Below the pieces are notes generated by a model. The model was not told the origin of the DNA. It worked only from the letters and a program-made list of their open reading frames with translations, and did not search any database. Shown one piece after another: positions 18,632 to 27,492 of a stretch of DNA of 64,000 bases; positions within the stretch are counted from its first letter, which is position 1; every line of letters begins with the position of its first letter. Made by a program: the position numbers and the translations under genes. The DNA lies in the NCBI RefSeq assembly GCF_038957035.1, contig NZ_CP152412.1:1236501-1300500 (forward strand), given 5' to 3'. This DNA is from Bradyrhizobium sp. B097 (GTDB lineage: Bacteria > Pseudomonadota > Alphaproteobacteria > Rhizobiales > Xanthobacteraceae).

Positions 18632-18644
18632 GTTATAACATTAC
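18627..18644. promoter_or_regulatory. Zur-box-like operator
   Basis: GTTATGTTATAACATTAC is an 18-base palindrome with one mismatch and a perfect 12-base core ATGTTATAACAT. It contains GTTAT-N3-ATAAC, the form of known Zur sites. It overlaps the -10 of the gene for a COG0523 GTPase, a family often controlled by Zur. Confidence 0.7.
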
Positions 18645-18702
18645 GTAAAACTACGTGCCATGCCCCGCCGCCGCCTATCCCTCCAGCAACTGTTTAATCT
18701 CG

Positions 18703-19908
18703 ATGCAAAAACTCCCCGTCACCATCTTGTCCGGCTTCCTCGGGGCTGGAAAGACCACTTTGCTGAACCACGTGCTGAACAACCGCCACCGCCTGAAGGT
18801 TGCGGTGATTGTGAACGACATGAGCGAGGTGAACATCGACGCCGACCTCGTCCGCGACGGCGGTGCGAACCTGTCCCGGACTGACGAAAAACTGGTCGAG
18901 ATGAGCAATGGCTGCATCTGCTGCACCCTGCGCGACGATCTCCTGAAAGAGGTGCGCGCGCTGGCCGAGAGCGGCCGCTTCGATTATCTGCTGATCGAAT
19001 CCACCGGCATTTCCGAGCCGCTGCCGGTCGCCGCGACCTTCGAGTTTCGCGACGAAAATGGCCAGAGCCTGTCCGACGTCGCGCGCCTCGACACCATGGT
19101 CACAGTGGTCGACGCCGCCAATCTCTTGAACGACTATGCCTCGACCGATTTCCTCAGCCAGCGCGGCGAGGCGCTCGACGGCGACAAGCGCACCTTGGTC
19201 GATTTGCTGGTCGAGCAGATCGAGTTCGCCGATGTCGTCGTGCTGAACAAGGTCGATGCCGCGACGCCGGCCGAGCGCGAAGCTGCCCGCACCATCGTGC
19301 GCGCGCTCAATCCCGACGCCGACGTCGTCGAGGCGAATTTTGCAAACGTGCCGTTCGACCGCGTGCTCGACACCGGCCGCTTCGACCATGAACGCGCGCA
19401 GCAGCATCCGCTTTGGCACAAGGAGCTTTACGGTTTTGCCGAGCACGTGCCGGAGACAGAGGAATACGACATCACGAGCTTCGTCTATCGCGCGCGGCGC
19501 CCATTCGATCCGGTGCGGTTTCACGGGTTCCTGTGCGAGAGCTGGCAAGGCGTGATCCGCGCCAAGGGCCATTTCTGGATCGCGACGCGCCCGGATTGGT
19601 GCGGCGAGATGAGCCAGGCCGGCGCGATCGTCCGGACCGAAGGCCTCGGCTCGTGGTGGGCGGCTATCCCGCGCGAGCGCTGGCCGGATCATCCGGACTG
19701 GCGGCTGATGATGCAGCGGAGCTGGAACGATCTCTACGGTGATCGCCGGCAGGAGCTGGTCTTCATCGGCTCAGGCATGAACGAAGCCGACATCCGCCGC
19801 CGGCTCGATGCCTGCCTCGTCACCGGCCGGCCGGGCATGGACCCGAAGGCCTGGGCGCGGCTGAGCGATCCGTTTCCGCCGTGGAGGAGAACGGGCGAGG
19901 CGGCGTGA
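18703..19908 (+). CDS. COG0523 (CobW/YjiA-type) GTPase, probable zinc metallochaperone
   Basis: A 401-residue G3E GTPase. Walker A is [10 protein letters not shown] near residues 9-18. The metal-binding CxCC motif CICCTL is near 69-74. Other motifs are [12 protein letters not shown] (switch/Walker B region) near 100 and LNKVD near 182 (guanine specificity). The C-terminal CobW_C domain ends the protein. In zinc-starved bacteria such proteins deliver zinc to client enzymes. The start MQKLPVTIL at 18703 is used; an upstream in-frame ATG at 18655 adds 16 residues unlike the family. The Zur-box-like promoter upstream supports a zinc role. Confidence 0.92.
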   Translation: MQKLPVTILSGFLGAGKTTLLNHVLNNRHRLKVAVIVNDMSEVNIDADLVRDGGANLSRTDEKLVEMSNGCICCTLRDDLLKEVRALAESGRFDYLLIESTGISEPLPVAATFEFRDENGQSLSDVARLDTMVTVVDAANLLNDYASTDFLSQRGEALDGDKRTLVDLLVEQIEFADVVVLNKVDAATPAEREAARTIVRALNPDADVVEANFANVPFDRVLDTGRFDHERAQQHPLWHKELYGFAEHVPETEEYDITSFVYRARRPFDPVRFHGFLCESWQGVIRAKGHFWIATRPDWCGEMSQAGAIVRTEGLGSWWAAIPRERWPDHPDWRLMMQRSWNDLYGDRRQELVFIGSGMNEADIRRRLDACLVTGRPGMDPKAWARLSDPFPPWRRTGEAA

Positions 19909-19934
19909 AGTGCTAGAGATGCGCCCTCTATCCC

Positions 19935-20075
19935 CGTCATCCTGAGGTGCGAGCGGAGCGAGCCTCGAAGGATGAATCGGCCCCGGATGTATTCATGGGG
20001 CACCATCCGTTCGTGGCGACAGTCGGGCCGTCGACCCTTCGAGACGCGCGCCAAGGCGCGCTCCTCAGGGTGACG
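19935..20075. repeat. Dispersed inverted repeat, family C, copy 2
   Basis: Starts GTCATCCTGAGGTGCGAGCG with GAGCCTCGAAGGATGAATC and ends CCCTTCGAGACGCGCG ... CTCCTCAGGGTGAC. It fills most of the gap between the COG0523 and DUF3095 genes. Confidence 0.8.
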
Positions 20076-20172
20076 GTGACAGAGGGCGCGGGCTCCGAGG
20101 GAAAACCCGGTCCCAACCTGCGCCGTATCTGCTAGAGAGTTTCGTGACGGACGAACACAGCACGGCGTTGCG

Positions 20173-21321
20173 ATGGCTGGCGGCAGCGAGATCTTCTACG
20201 GCGGCATTCCGGTGTTTCGCGGCTTCGCGCGCCTGATGGATCCGGCGCTGTATGCGCCATTGCCGGATGACTGGACGGTCGGCGTCGCCGATATCGTGGA
20301 GTCGACCAGGGCGATCGCGGCGCAGCGCTACAAGGCGGTCAACATGGCCGGTGCCGCGGTGGTTGCCGCCGTCACCAATGCGCTGGAGGGCCGCGAATTC
20401 CCCTTCGTGTTCGGCGGCGACGGCGCGAGCTTCGCGGTCGCGCCCGCCGATCTCGACAAAGCGCGCGAGGCGCTCGCGGCGACCGCACGCTGGGTGCGCG
20501 ATGATCTTGACCTGGTGCTGCGGGTGGCGCTGGTGCCGATGTCCGCGATCCGCGCCGCGGGCGCCGACGTGCGCATCGCGCGCTTCGGGCCGTCGGCCAA
20601 TCTGTCCTATGCGATGTTCTCGGGCGGCGGTCTTGCGTTTGCCGATGCCGCGATGAAGCGCGGCGCGTTCGCGGTCGATCCGGCGCCCGAGGGCACGCAG
20701 CCCGATCTGTCCGGCCTGTCCTGCCGCTTCGAGGTGATGCCCTCAGTGCGCGGCGTCATCCTCTCGGTGCTGGTGCTGCCGGCGAAGGACGTCGATCCGG
20801 CTGCCTTCCGCAAGGTGATCGAGGATATTGTCGTGCTGGTCGAGAAGAGCCCGGAGGCTGGACGGCCGGTGCCGGCAAATGGCCCGCCGCTGCGCTGGCC
20901 GCCTCAGGGAATGGAGTACGAGGCGCGGGCGCGGCGCGGCGGCTCGCTTGCACTGCGCCGTGCCACGGTGCTCGCGTTCACGCTGTGGGCCTATACGCTG
21001 ATGCGGTTCAATATCCCGGTCGGCAAGTTCGTGCCGAAAAACTATGTGCGGCAGCTGGTCGAGAATTCCGACTTCCGCAAGTTCGACGACGGCCTGCGCA
21101 TGATCCTGGATTGCACGCCGGAACTCGCCGCCGAGCTCGAGCAGCGCCTGGTTGCCGCAGCCGCGCAGGGCATCGTGCGCTACGGCCTGCACGAGCAGGA
21201 TGCCGCGATGATGACCTGCTTCACGCCGTCGGTGATGCGCGCCGACCACGTCCACTTCATCGACGGCGCCCGCGGCGGCTACGCCTCGGCCGCCACCGTG
21301 CAGAAGACGCGCGCGGTGTAG
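20173..21321 (+). CDS. DUF3095 domain protein
   Basis: A 382-residue protein recognised as DUF3095 from VGVADIVESTRAIAAQRYKAVNMAGAA read over residues ~36-62 and FPFVFGGDGASF near 77-88. These resemble the metal-binding strands of nucleotide cyclases (VADIVEST and GGDG), and the family has been described as cyclase-like; activity is not established. No signal peptide or clear membrane segment is present. It stands alone, with repeats on both sides. Confidence 0.82.
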   Translation: MAGGSEIFYGGIPVFRGFARLMDPALYAPLPDDWTVGVADIVESTRAIAAQRYKAVNMAGAAVVAAVTNALEGREFPFVFGGDGASFAVAPADLDKAREALAATARWVRDDLDLVLRVALVPMSAIRAAGADVRIARFGPSANLSYAMFSGGGLAFADAAMKRGAFAVDPAPEGTQPDLSGLSCRFEVMPSVRGVILSVLVLPAKDVDPAAFRKVIEDIVVLVEKSPEAGRPVPANGPPLRWPPQGMEYEARARRGGSLALRRATVLAFTLWAYTLMRFNIPVGKFVPKNYVRQLVENSDFRKFDDGLRMILDCTPELAAELEQRLVAAAAQGIVRYGLHEQDAAMMTCFTPSVMRADHVHFIDGARGGYASAATVQKTRAV

Positions 21322-21347
21322 CGCTGATCAAGCGGCAAACTCGGTGC

Positions 21348-21473
21348 ACCTCTCCCGCTTGCGGGGGAGGTCGCATCGCATCGAATGATGCGATGCGGGT
21401 GGGGGCTCTCTCCACAGTGTGACTAGAGGAGAGAGCCCCCACCCCAACCCTCCCCCGCAAGCGGGAGAGGGGG
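21348..21473. repeat. Dispersed inverted repeat, family E, copy 1
   Basis: Arms CACCTCTCCCGCTTGCGGGG and CCCCCGCAAGCGGGAGAGG, with inner GGGTGGGGGCTCTCTCC facing GGAGAGAGCCCCCACCCC. The second copy is at 23541-23665. It separates the convergent DUF3095 and DUF2147 genes and may end both transcripts. Confidence 0.85.
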
Positions 21474-21508
21474 CGCAGCTTTCTCCGCGTTTGCTGCTCG
21501 GCCAAGGA

Positions 21509-21952
21509 TCAGCGTCCCACCCGCGTCCAGGTCTCGCCGCCGCACAGCGCGCCGACGCAGCCTTCGACGCGCAGCGTGCTCTCGCCGGTGACCGAGATGC
21601 TGCTCGCATAGGTGCCGCCATCATCGGCATTGTAGATCTGGCCCGACCATTTGCCCGCGGCAACCGGCTGCATGCCGGAGAACAACGGCAGCCCGATGAT
21701 CGGCCGGTTGGCCAGCGACGGATTGGGATTCTTGTTGTCGACCTGCGGCTTGCCGGTCATCGGATCGATCGGGTCGCGCAGGCTCGCCACCACGCCGCAG
21801 ATGCCGCCGCCGCATTTGCTGACCTTGATGCGGGCATCGCCGGCCTGGGTCTGCCAGACGCCGAATGGCTCAGGCGCGCCTTGCGCATGTGCGGCAGGCA
21901 CAGCGAGTGCCGTCGCAATGATTGCGATCACGAATCCGAATTTGCAGGCCAT
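21509..21952 (-). CDS. DUF2147 exported protein
   Basis: A 147-residue protein with a signal peptide (MACKFGFVIAIIATALAVPA, cleavage near AHAQG). The mature part has the DUF2147 pattern: GVWQTQAGDARIKVSKCGGGICGVV, then WSGQIYNADDGGTYASSISV and a C-terminal CVGALCGGETWTRV. Four cysteines could form disulfides in the periplasm. The ribosome site GGGGAAC precedes the ATG. The function of the family is unknown. Confidence 0.88.
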   Translation of the reverse strand: MACKFGFVIAIIATALAVPAAHAQGAPEPFGVWQTQAGDARIKVSKCGGGICGVVASLRDPIDPMTGKPQVDNKNPNPSLANRPIIGLPLFSGMQPVAAGKWSGQIYNADDGGTYASSISVTGESTLRVEGCVGALCGGETWTRVGR

Positions 21953-22146
21953 GACGTGTTCCCCAAGAGGTCGGCCTGCATATCAAGTCGAAAGATTTCT
22001 GCAATGTAATAATCGCGCGATCAGGCGGGCACGATCCGGAAAATTTTGTAGCTTCTTTCCGAGGCCGCCATGCTCCGGCAAGGCTCGGAAGGGTGGCGGT
22101 GCCATGTCGCGACTGAAAGCGCAGCGCGAGCTCCGGCGCTGCGGGT

Positions 22147-23526
22147 CTAGCCCCAACGGGTCAGCTTGATTGACACGATGGTCGCGAGGCCGAATGCCAC
22201 CATCGCACCTCCGACCAGCGCAAACAGCGTCCACGCCGGGGCGCTCGCGGTGGCGAGCCACCAGCCGCCGATGCCGACCAGCAGCAGGCGGATGGTCCCA
22301 GCCAGCACCGGCCCGCCGACCTTGGCCGCGCCTTGCGAGGAAAAATACAGGCAGACGCCGACGCCGAAGAAGCCGAAGGCCGGGCCGGCCAGCGCGAAAT
22401 AGGACGAAGCGGCGGCGGTCACGCCGGGATCGGTGGTGAACAGCGCAATCCACAGTGTCGGCTTGAGTGCGACCACGAGGCCGACCACTCCGACGACAAG
22501 TCCGGCAACCGTGCCGGCGGTCCATGCCACCTTGCGGGCCCGCGTCACCAGTCCCGCACCAACAGCCATGCCGACCATCGGCACCGAGGCGACGCCGACC
22601 GCGAATGCGATCGGAATCAGCAGGAATTCCAGCCGCGAGCCCATGCCGTATCCGGCCAGCGTCTCGGTGCCGAAGCTCGCCAGGATCTTGGTGAAGATCA
22701 GGATGGTCAGCACGCTCTGCAGCGGCGACAGGCAGGAGATCGCGCCCACTTTCAGGATGTCGAGGAACATCGCGCGCTGGAAGCTGAAGGCGGCGAAGTC
22801 GAGCTTCAGCCGGCTGCGGCCAGAGGCGAGATACCAGGCGAGGAAGATCGCACCACACGTGAACGCCGTGAGCTGGCCCGCGGCGACGCCACGCATGCCG
22901 AGGCCCGGCATGCCGAACAGCCCGAGACCGAACACGCCGCCGATCGCGATCTGGATCATCGAGACGGTGATCAGCGTCATCGAGGGGACGCGCATGTCGC
23001 CGGTCCCGCGCACGACGGAGGCGAGCGTGTTGACCAGCCAGATCGAGATCGCGCCGGAGAACAGCACCTGCGAGTAATGCATCGACTGCTCGAGCACGCC
23101 GCCGCGGCCGCCGAGCAGCGCATAGAAGTCGCGGCCGAAGCCCAGCATCATCACCGTGAAGAACAATCCGGCACAGGCGCCGATGATCGCTGCATGCAGC
23201 GCCAGGTCGGCGGCGCGGTCGCGGTCGCCGGCGCCGAGCGCGCGGCTGATCGCCGACGAGACGCCGCCGCCCATCGCGCCGGCCGACATCATCTGCGTCA
23301 GCATCGCGAACGGAAACACCAGCGCGATGCCCGCCAGCGGCTCGGTGCCGAGCCGGCCGATATAGGACGTCTCGGCGACCGCGACCAGCGTCGAACCGAA
23401 CATCGCAATGGTGTTGGGGACCGCCAGCCGCAGCAGCGTCGGCAGGATCGGCGCCGTCAACAAATGGTCGACGGGTACCGCAGGCGTGGCCGGGTTGATG
23501 TCGTCGATCGAGGCATCGATGGTCAT
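22147..23526 (-). CDS. MATE-family efflux transporter
   Basis: A 459-residue, 12-helix Na+- or H+-driven multidrug/metabolite exporter of the inner membrane. The N-terminal half shows LRLAVPNTIAMFGSTLVAVAE and GRLGTEPLAGIALVFP; the second half repeats the pattern with FGTETLAGYGMGSRLEF. The start MTIDASIDD at 23526 is chosen because the longer frame reads into the family E repeat; AAGG lies 10 bases before it and the repeat edge is adjacent. A long antisense frame opposite this gene is compositional. Confidence 0.92.
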   Translation of the reverse strand: MTIDASIDDINPATPAVPVDHLLTAPILPTLLRLAVPNTIAMFGSTLVAVAETSYIGRLGTEPLAGIALVFPFAMLTQMMSAGAMGGGVSSAISRALGAGDRDRAADLALHAAIIGACAGLFFTVMMLGFGRDFYALLGGRGGVLEQSMHYSQVLFSGAISIWLVNTLASVVRGTGDMRVPSMTLITVSMIQIAIGGVFGLGLFGMPGLGMRGVAAGQLTAFTCGAIFLAWYLASGRSRLKLDFAAFSFQRAMFLDILKVGAISCLSPLQSVLTILIFTKILASFGTETLAGYGMGSRLEFLLIPIAFAVGVASVPMVGMAVGAGLVTRARKVAWTAGTVAGLVVGVVGLVVALKPTLWIALFTTDPGVTAAASSYFALAGPAFGFFGVGVCLYFSSQGAAKVGGPVLAGTIRLLLVGIGGWWLATASAPAWTLFALVGGAMVAFGLATIVSIKLTRWG

Positions 23527-23540
23527 GCGCTGATTGCCTT

Positions 23541-23665
23541 CACCTCTCCCGCTTGCGGGGGAGGTCGGATTGCATCGGAGATGCAATCCGGGTGGGGGCT
23601 CTCTCCATGGAATGACTCGTGGAGAGAGCCCCCACCCCAGCCCTCCCCCGCAAGCGGGAGAGGGG
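23541..23665. repeat. Dispersed inverted repeat, family E, copy 2
   Basis: Same arms as copy 1 (CACCTCTCCCGCTTGCGGGG and CCCCCGCAAGCGGGAGAGG). It lies 14 bases upstream of the MATE start, so the hairpin would be in the 5' leader of that mRNA. Confidence 0.85.
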
Positions 23666-23780
23666 GCCTATTGCCGATGCGGCGCTCTTCGATGTCAATT
23701 GTTCGGACTCGGAATCAATAAATGATGATCAACATGCTACGACGCACGTCTAATTCAGGCCACCCGCGCTCGCGCAGGGG

Positions 23781-24311
23781 TCACCACGGCAGGCCGCATA
23801 GGTCGATCTTGCCCTGGCGTGGCGCGCGAACGATGTCGTTGACGAACGGCGCCATCGCCTCGAAGCGGATCTGCCCGGAGGGCTGTTCGCAAGTGACTTC
23901 GCCGGCGAAGGGATGCCAGCCGCGCGACTGGTAGAATGCGAAATTGTGCGGCTCGCAGAATAAGATTGCAAATTTCACCGCGTCATTGGCACGAATGGTG
24001 TGCACGGCGGCATCTAACGCGAGCGATGCATAGCCGCGCCGCCGGCAATCCTCGCGGGTCGCAACCCCGCCGATGCCGCCGACATGCACCTTGTGGCCAT
24101 TCCAGGTGATCGTCCGGAAATAGATACCGACGTGGCAGGCGAGCCCGCTATCGTCGGGCGCATCGAGAAACACGCGCAAATCCGCGTGAGCCCATTTGAT
24201 GTCCGCCCACTGCTTGTTCGCCATGATATCCGGGCTCCAGACCGCCCCGAGCAGCGGCTCGGCGCGCCGCCACGACGCATCTCCGTTGAGAATGTCGATT
24301 TCGATGCTCAT
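23781..24311 (-). CDS. GNAT-family N-acetyltransferase
   Basis: A 176-residue acyltransferase. Motif A for acetyl-CoA binding is VGGIGGVATREDCRRRGYA near residues 78-96, followed by LALDAAVHTIRANDAVKFAIL and the motif B segment FYQSRGWHPF near 133-142. The layout resembles AAC(2')-type and NodA-like GNAT proteins, but no substrate can be claimed. The start MSIEIDILNGD at 24311 is preferred over an upstream in-frame start at 24362. It is divergent from sodB. Confidence 0.87.
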   Translation of the reverse strand: MSIEIDILNGDASWRRAEPLLGAVWSPDIMANKQWADIKWAHADLRVFLDAPDDSGLACHVGIYFRTITWNGHKVHVGGIGGVATREDCRRRGYASLALDAAVHTIRANDAVKFAILFCEPHNFAFYQSRGWHPFAGEVTCEQPSGQIRFEAMAPFVNDIVRAPRQGKIDLCGLPW

Positions 24312-24453
24312 CGTCTCAGGTCCCTGGGTCTTGGTCCTCGGCTGCGCCGATCTGTCATACACGATCCGAAAATGCGGTGTTTCTCCGCCGTGGAACCTTC
24401 TATAAGGGGGACCCGTTAAGTGTAGTCTCCCACCCTCTGTTGGACATTACCCC

Positions 24454-25053
24454 ATGACCTTCACGCTACCCGATCTGCCCTACGCCCACGACGCCCTTGC
24501 GCCCTACATGTCCAAGGAAACGCTGGAGTTTCACCACGACAAGCATCACCAGGCCTACGTCACCAACGGCAACAACGCGATCAAGGGGACCGAATTCGAA
24601 GGCAAATCCCTCGAGGAGATCGTGAAGGGCTCGTTCGGCAAGAACGCGGCCGTCTTCAACAATGCCGGTCAGCACTACAACCACATCCACTTCTGGAAGT
24701 GGATGAAGCCGAATGGCGGCGGCAGCAAGTTGCCCGGTCGGCTGGAGAAGAAGATCAACGAGGATCTCGGCGGCTTCGAGAAGTTCAAGACCGACTTCGC
24801 CGCTGCCGGCGTCGGCCAGTTCGGCTCCGGCTGGGCCTGGCTGCAGGTCAAGGGCGGCAAGCTCGAGATCGCCAAGACCCCGAACGGCGAGAACCCGCTG
24901 GTCCACGGCGCGGTGCCGATCCTCGGCGTCGACGTCTGGGAGCACTCCTACTACATCGACTACCGCAACCGCCGTCCGGACTATCTAAAGGCGTTCGTCG
25001 ACAGCCTCGTCAACTGGGACTACGTCGACGAGCTGTTCGGCAAGGCCGGCTGA
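24454..25053 (+). CDS. sodB: Superoxide dismutase, Fe/Mn family (Fe-type features)
   Basis: A 199-residue cytosolic SOD that converts superoxide to H2O2 and O2. Metal ligands are in place: His27 (EFHHDKHH), His77 (QHYNHIHFW), and Asp/His in DVWEHSYYIDY near 160-166. Gln in GVGQFGSGWAW and the overall pattern favour iron; many alphaproteobacterial members are annotated Fe/Mn. The protein starts MTFTLPDLPYAHDAL, typical of the family. Downstream lies a family F inverted repeat. Confidence 0.95.
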   Translation: MTFTLPDLPYAHDALAPYMSKETLEFHHDKHHQAYVTNGNNAIKGTEFEGKSLEEIVKGSFGKNAAVFNNAGQHYNHIHFWKWMKPNGGGSKLPGRLEKKINEDLGGFEKFKTDFAAAGVGQFGSGWAWLQVKGGKLEIAKTPNGENPLVHGAVPILGVDVWEHSYYIDYRNRRPDYLKAFVDSLVNWDYVDELFGKAG

Positions 25054-25084
25054 GCGCAGATCGCAATTCGGCTCGACCCTCTTA

Positions 25085-25246
25085 TCCTCCCCTGGAGGGG
25101 GAGGGTCGACGCGAATGAAATGAGCGGCGGGGTGGGGTGACGGTCTATCCACGCGCGACACCGTCCGTGTTGAGAGATCATCCCACCCCGTTTCGCATTC
25201 CGCTTCGCTTCATGCGAACCGACCCTCCCCTCCAGGGGAGGGTGAG
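25085..25246. repeat. Dispersed inverted repeat, family F
   Basis: Arms ATCCTCCCCTGGAGGGGGAG and CCTCCCCTCCAGGGGAGG bracket CGGGGTGGGGTGA facing TCACCCCACCCCG-like sequence. It spans nearly all of the sodB-crcB gap. No fluoride-riboswitch consensus is visible in it. Confidence 0.75.
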
Positions 25247-25297
25247 CTTTTGAGCGGCGCGTATTGTGAGCTTCTCGACACACCAGCGGGGGCATTG

Positions 25298-25684
25298 GTG
25301 GTTAACGCGGCAAGCTATCTCCTCGTCTTCTTCGGCGGCGGCCTCGGCGCCACGCTGCGGCAGCTGATCAATGTCACCTGCGCGCGCTGCATCGGCACCG
25401 CATTTCCCTACGGTACCTTCATCATCAACATCACGGGCTCGACCGTGATGGGCCTGATCGCCGGCTATCTCGCCTTCAAGGGCGAGGCCTCGCAGCCGTG
25501 GCGGCTGTTCCTGATGACCGGCATCCTCGGCGGCTACACCACCTTCTCCGCCTTCTCGCTCGACACCGCGCTGCTCTATGAGCGCGGCGAGCTCGGCCTT
25601 GCGGCGCTGTATGTCGCGGGCTCGGTGGCGTTGTCGATCGCGGGTCTGTTCGCCGGGCTTGCGATCGTCAGGCATTTGACCTGA
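25298..25684 (+). CDS. crcB: CrcB/Fluc-type fluoride exporter
   Basis: A 128-residue, four-helix inner-membrane protein that dimerises into a fluoride channel. Family signatures: GGGLGATLRQ near residue 12, FPYGTFIINITGS near 35-47 and TGILGGYTTFSAFS near 73-86 with the conserved Thr-Phe pair. Start is uncertain: GTG 25298 gives the usual length; TTG 25295 or TTG 25250 are possible, the latter at the repeat edge. Confidence 0.9.
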   Translation: MVNAASYLLVFFGGGLGATLRQLINVTCARCIGTAFPYGTFIINITGSTVMGLIAGYLAFKGEASQPWRLFLMTGILGGYTTFSAFSLDTALLYERGELGLAALYVAGSVALSIAGLFAGLAIVRHLT

Positions 25685-25703
25685 GCTTGAATCGCGCCAT
25701 ATC

Positions 25704-25830
25704 CCCGTCGTCGTCCTGGCGAAAGCCAGGACCCATTACCCCAAGTCTCAATGTTGCGCGCGGCTGGGGCCGCGATCCCGTTCATCACCGAGCGCGGTGG
25801 TTGTGGGTCCTGGCTTTCGCCAGGACGACG
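25704..25830. repeat. Dispersed inverted repeat, family G
   Basis: Arms CGTCGTCCTGGCGAAAGCCA and TGGCTTTCGCCAGGACGACG flank about 70 bases. The crcB-tolQ gap is about 480 bases; apart from this repeat and an A/T-richer stretch near 25930-25980 that may contain the tol promoter, nothing else is seen in it. Confidence 0.85.
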
Positions 25831-26167
25831 CAAGGAGAGGGGGCACCCGCACCCCCTCCGTCTGGCGCAACCAATTCATCTGCGGAACCCGCCAACCGCC
25901 TCCGCCGGCGGCATTTCCCGCCTCCGAATTTCCCTTTGGTAACCTCGCCTTAACCATGATTAGCGTTTGGTTAGGGTCGGAATGCCGCGTGAAAAGCCCT
26001 CGTTTTGACATGTTGGCAGGGGAAGCAGGGCCCGGCTTTGGACGGGCCCCCCATGCGACAGATGCAAGAGGCTTTCGCGCAGTTTCGCCGCGCCTGATGC
26101 GGCCGTGGAATCGGTGCCGATGGGCGGCCCGCCTGATGGGGACACTTGCGTTGAGAGGATATTGCCG

Positions 26168-26881
26168 ATGAATCCCGCCGACGTGGCTCAGTCAACTCTG
26201 CCACTGGCATCGAGCGATGTGTCGCTGATCGCGTTGTTTTGGCAGGCTCATTGGGTCGTCAAATGCGTGATGTTGGGACTTTTGTCCTGCTCGGTGTGGG
26301 TCTGGGCGATCGCGATTGACAAGATCCTGCTCTACGCCCGTACCAAGCGAGCGATGGACAAGTTCGAGCAGGCGTTCTGGTCCGGCCAGTCGATCGAGGA
26401 ACTCTACCGGGCCCTTTCGGCCAAGCCGACCCAGTCGATGGCGGCCTGTTTCGTGGCGGCGATGCGGGAGTGGAAGCGCTCCTTCGAGAGCCAATCACGG
26501 TCCTTTGCCGGCCTGCAGGCCCGGATCGAGAAGGTCATGAACGTCTCGATCGCCCGGGAAGTGGAGCGGCTGGAACGGCGGCTGCTGGTGCTGGCGACCG
26601 TCGGCTCGGCCGGCCCCTTTGTCGGCCTGTTCGGCACCGTCTGGGGCATCATGTCGAGCTTCCAGTCGATCGCGGCCTCGAAAAACACCTCCTTGGCGGT
26701 GGTGGCGCCCGGTATCGCGGAAGCGCTGTTTGCGACCGCAATCGGCCTGATTGCCGCAATTCCGGCGACTATTTTCTACAATAAGTTCACCTCGGAGGTG
26801 AACCGGCAGGCCGCGCGCCTGGAGGGGTTCGCCGACGAGTTCTCCGCCATCCTGTCGCGTCAGATCGACGAGCGGGGCTAG
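26168..26881 (+). CDS. tolQ: TolQ, proton-motor subunit of the Tol-Pal system
   Basis: A 237-residue inner-membrane protein of the MotA/TolQ/ExbB family. Three transmembrane helices are visible: VVKCVMLGLLSCSVWVWAIA near 31-50, and two after residue 135 (LLVLATVGSAGPFVGLFGTVWG and IAEALFATAIGLIAAIPATIF). ATG 26168 is chosen for GAGAGGAT upstream and family length. TolQ with TolR forms the proton channel that energises TolA at the division site. The TAG stop at 26879 is also the first three bases of a repeat. First gene of the tol cluster. Confidence 0.96.
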   Translation: MNPADVAQSTLPLASSDVSLIALFWQAHWVVKCVMLGLLSCSVWVWAIAIDKILLYARTKRAMDKFEQAFWSGQSIEELYRALSAKPTQSMAACFVAAMREWKRSFESQSRSFAGLQARIEKVMNVSIAREVERLERRLLVLATVGSAGPFVGLFGTVWGIMSSFQSIAASKNTSLAVVAPGIAEALFATAIGLIAAIPATIFYNKFTSEVNRQAARLEGFADEFSAILSRQIDERG

Positions 26882-26930
26882 AGCATGATCCGGAAAAGTG
26901 GAGACCGGTTTTCCGAAAGGATCATGCTCA
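26879..26930. repeat. Palindromic repeat, family B, copy 1 (contains the tolQ stop)
   Basis: TAGAGCATGATCCGGAAAAG ... ACCGGTTTTCCG ... GGATCATGCTC: outer arms GAGCATGATCC/GGATCATGCTC and inner CGGAAAA/TTTTCCG. The copy between tolR and tolA at 27442 is nearly identical. The TAG is the tolQ stop codon. Confidence 0.88.
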
Positions 26931-26976
26931 AACAAAGAACCGAACTTACGATGGTCACTGTTGTGAGCGCACGATC

Positions 26977-27444
26977 ATGGCGATGAGCATGGCAGGGTCC
27001 GGCGGTAGCGGCAGACGCCGCCGCGGGCGCAAGCCGGTCATGGCCGAGATCAACGTCACGCCGATGGTCGACGTGATGCTGGTGCTGCTGATCATCTTCA
27101 TGGTCGCGGCGCCGCTGATGACGTCAAACATCGACATCGACCTGCCGGTCGCGAGCGGCGGCAAGTCGATCTCGTCGAACCAGCCGCCGCTGACACTGTC
27201 GGTGAAGCGCACCGGTGGTGGCTGCAACTCGAATGTCGAGCTCTATCTCGGCGACGCGCCGGTCACGGCCGCCGACTTTCCGGCCAAGATCAAGGCGATC
27301 GGGGACGCCCGGTCGGATGCCGAAAAGGTGGTTTATCTGCGTGGCGACAAGGATGTCTGTTACACGGATATGATGAAATTGCTCGGGGAGGTCCGGGCCG
27401 CGGGATTCAAGGCGAATATCGTCATCATCCCGGAAGGTGGATAG
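26977..27444 (+). CDS. tolR: TolR, Tol-Pal motor subunit
   Basis: A 155-residue ExbD/TolR protein with a short cytoplasmic basic N-terminus (RRRRGRKP), one transmembrane helix MVDVMLVLLIIFMVAAP near 30-46 carrying the conserved Asp32-like proton-path residue, and a periplasmic domain. VYLRGDKDVCYTDMMKLLGEV near 118-138 is typical. A Cys pair (near 85 and 126) could be oxidised in the periplasm. It starts 95 bases after tolQ, the gap being filled by repeat B1. Confidence 0.95.
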   Translation: MAMSMAGSGGSGRRRRGRKPVMAEINVTPMVDVMLVLLIIFMVAAPLMTSNIDIDLPVASGGKSISSNQPPLTLSVKRTGGGCNSNVELYLGDAPVTAADFPAKIKAIGDARSDAEKVVYLRGDKDVCYTDMMKLLGEVRAAGFKANIVIIPEGG

Positions 27445-27492
27445 AGCATGATCCGGAAAAGTGGAGACCGATTTTCCGATCAGATCATGCTC
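27442..27492. repeat. Palindromic repeat, family B, copy 2 (contains the tolR stop)
   Basis: Same TAGAGCATGATCCGGAAAAG start and GATCATGCTC end as copy 1. The TAG is the tolR stop. Two nearly identical hairpins therefore flank tolR inside the tol transcript. Confidence 0.88.

Noticed and set aside
18349..23665. CRISPR array or insertion-sequence remnants
   Set aside because: The repeats are long imperfect palindromes in single copies per gap, with no regular spacing, spacers, transposase or target duplications.
22333..23721. 462-residue plus-strand frame opposite the MATE gene
   Set aside because: Low-complexity Arg/Asp/Glu/His content, runs through the family E repeat, no recognisable domain.
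25054..25297. Fluoride riboswitch before crcB
   Set aside because: The leader is almost wholly the family F inverted repeat and no crcB-motif consensus was seen.
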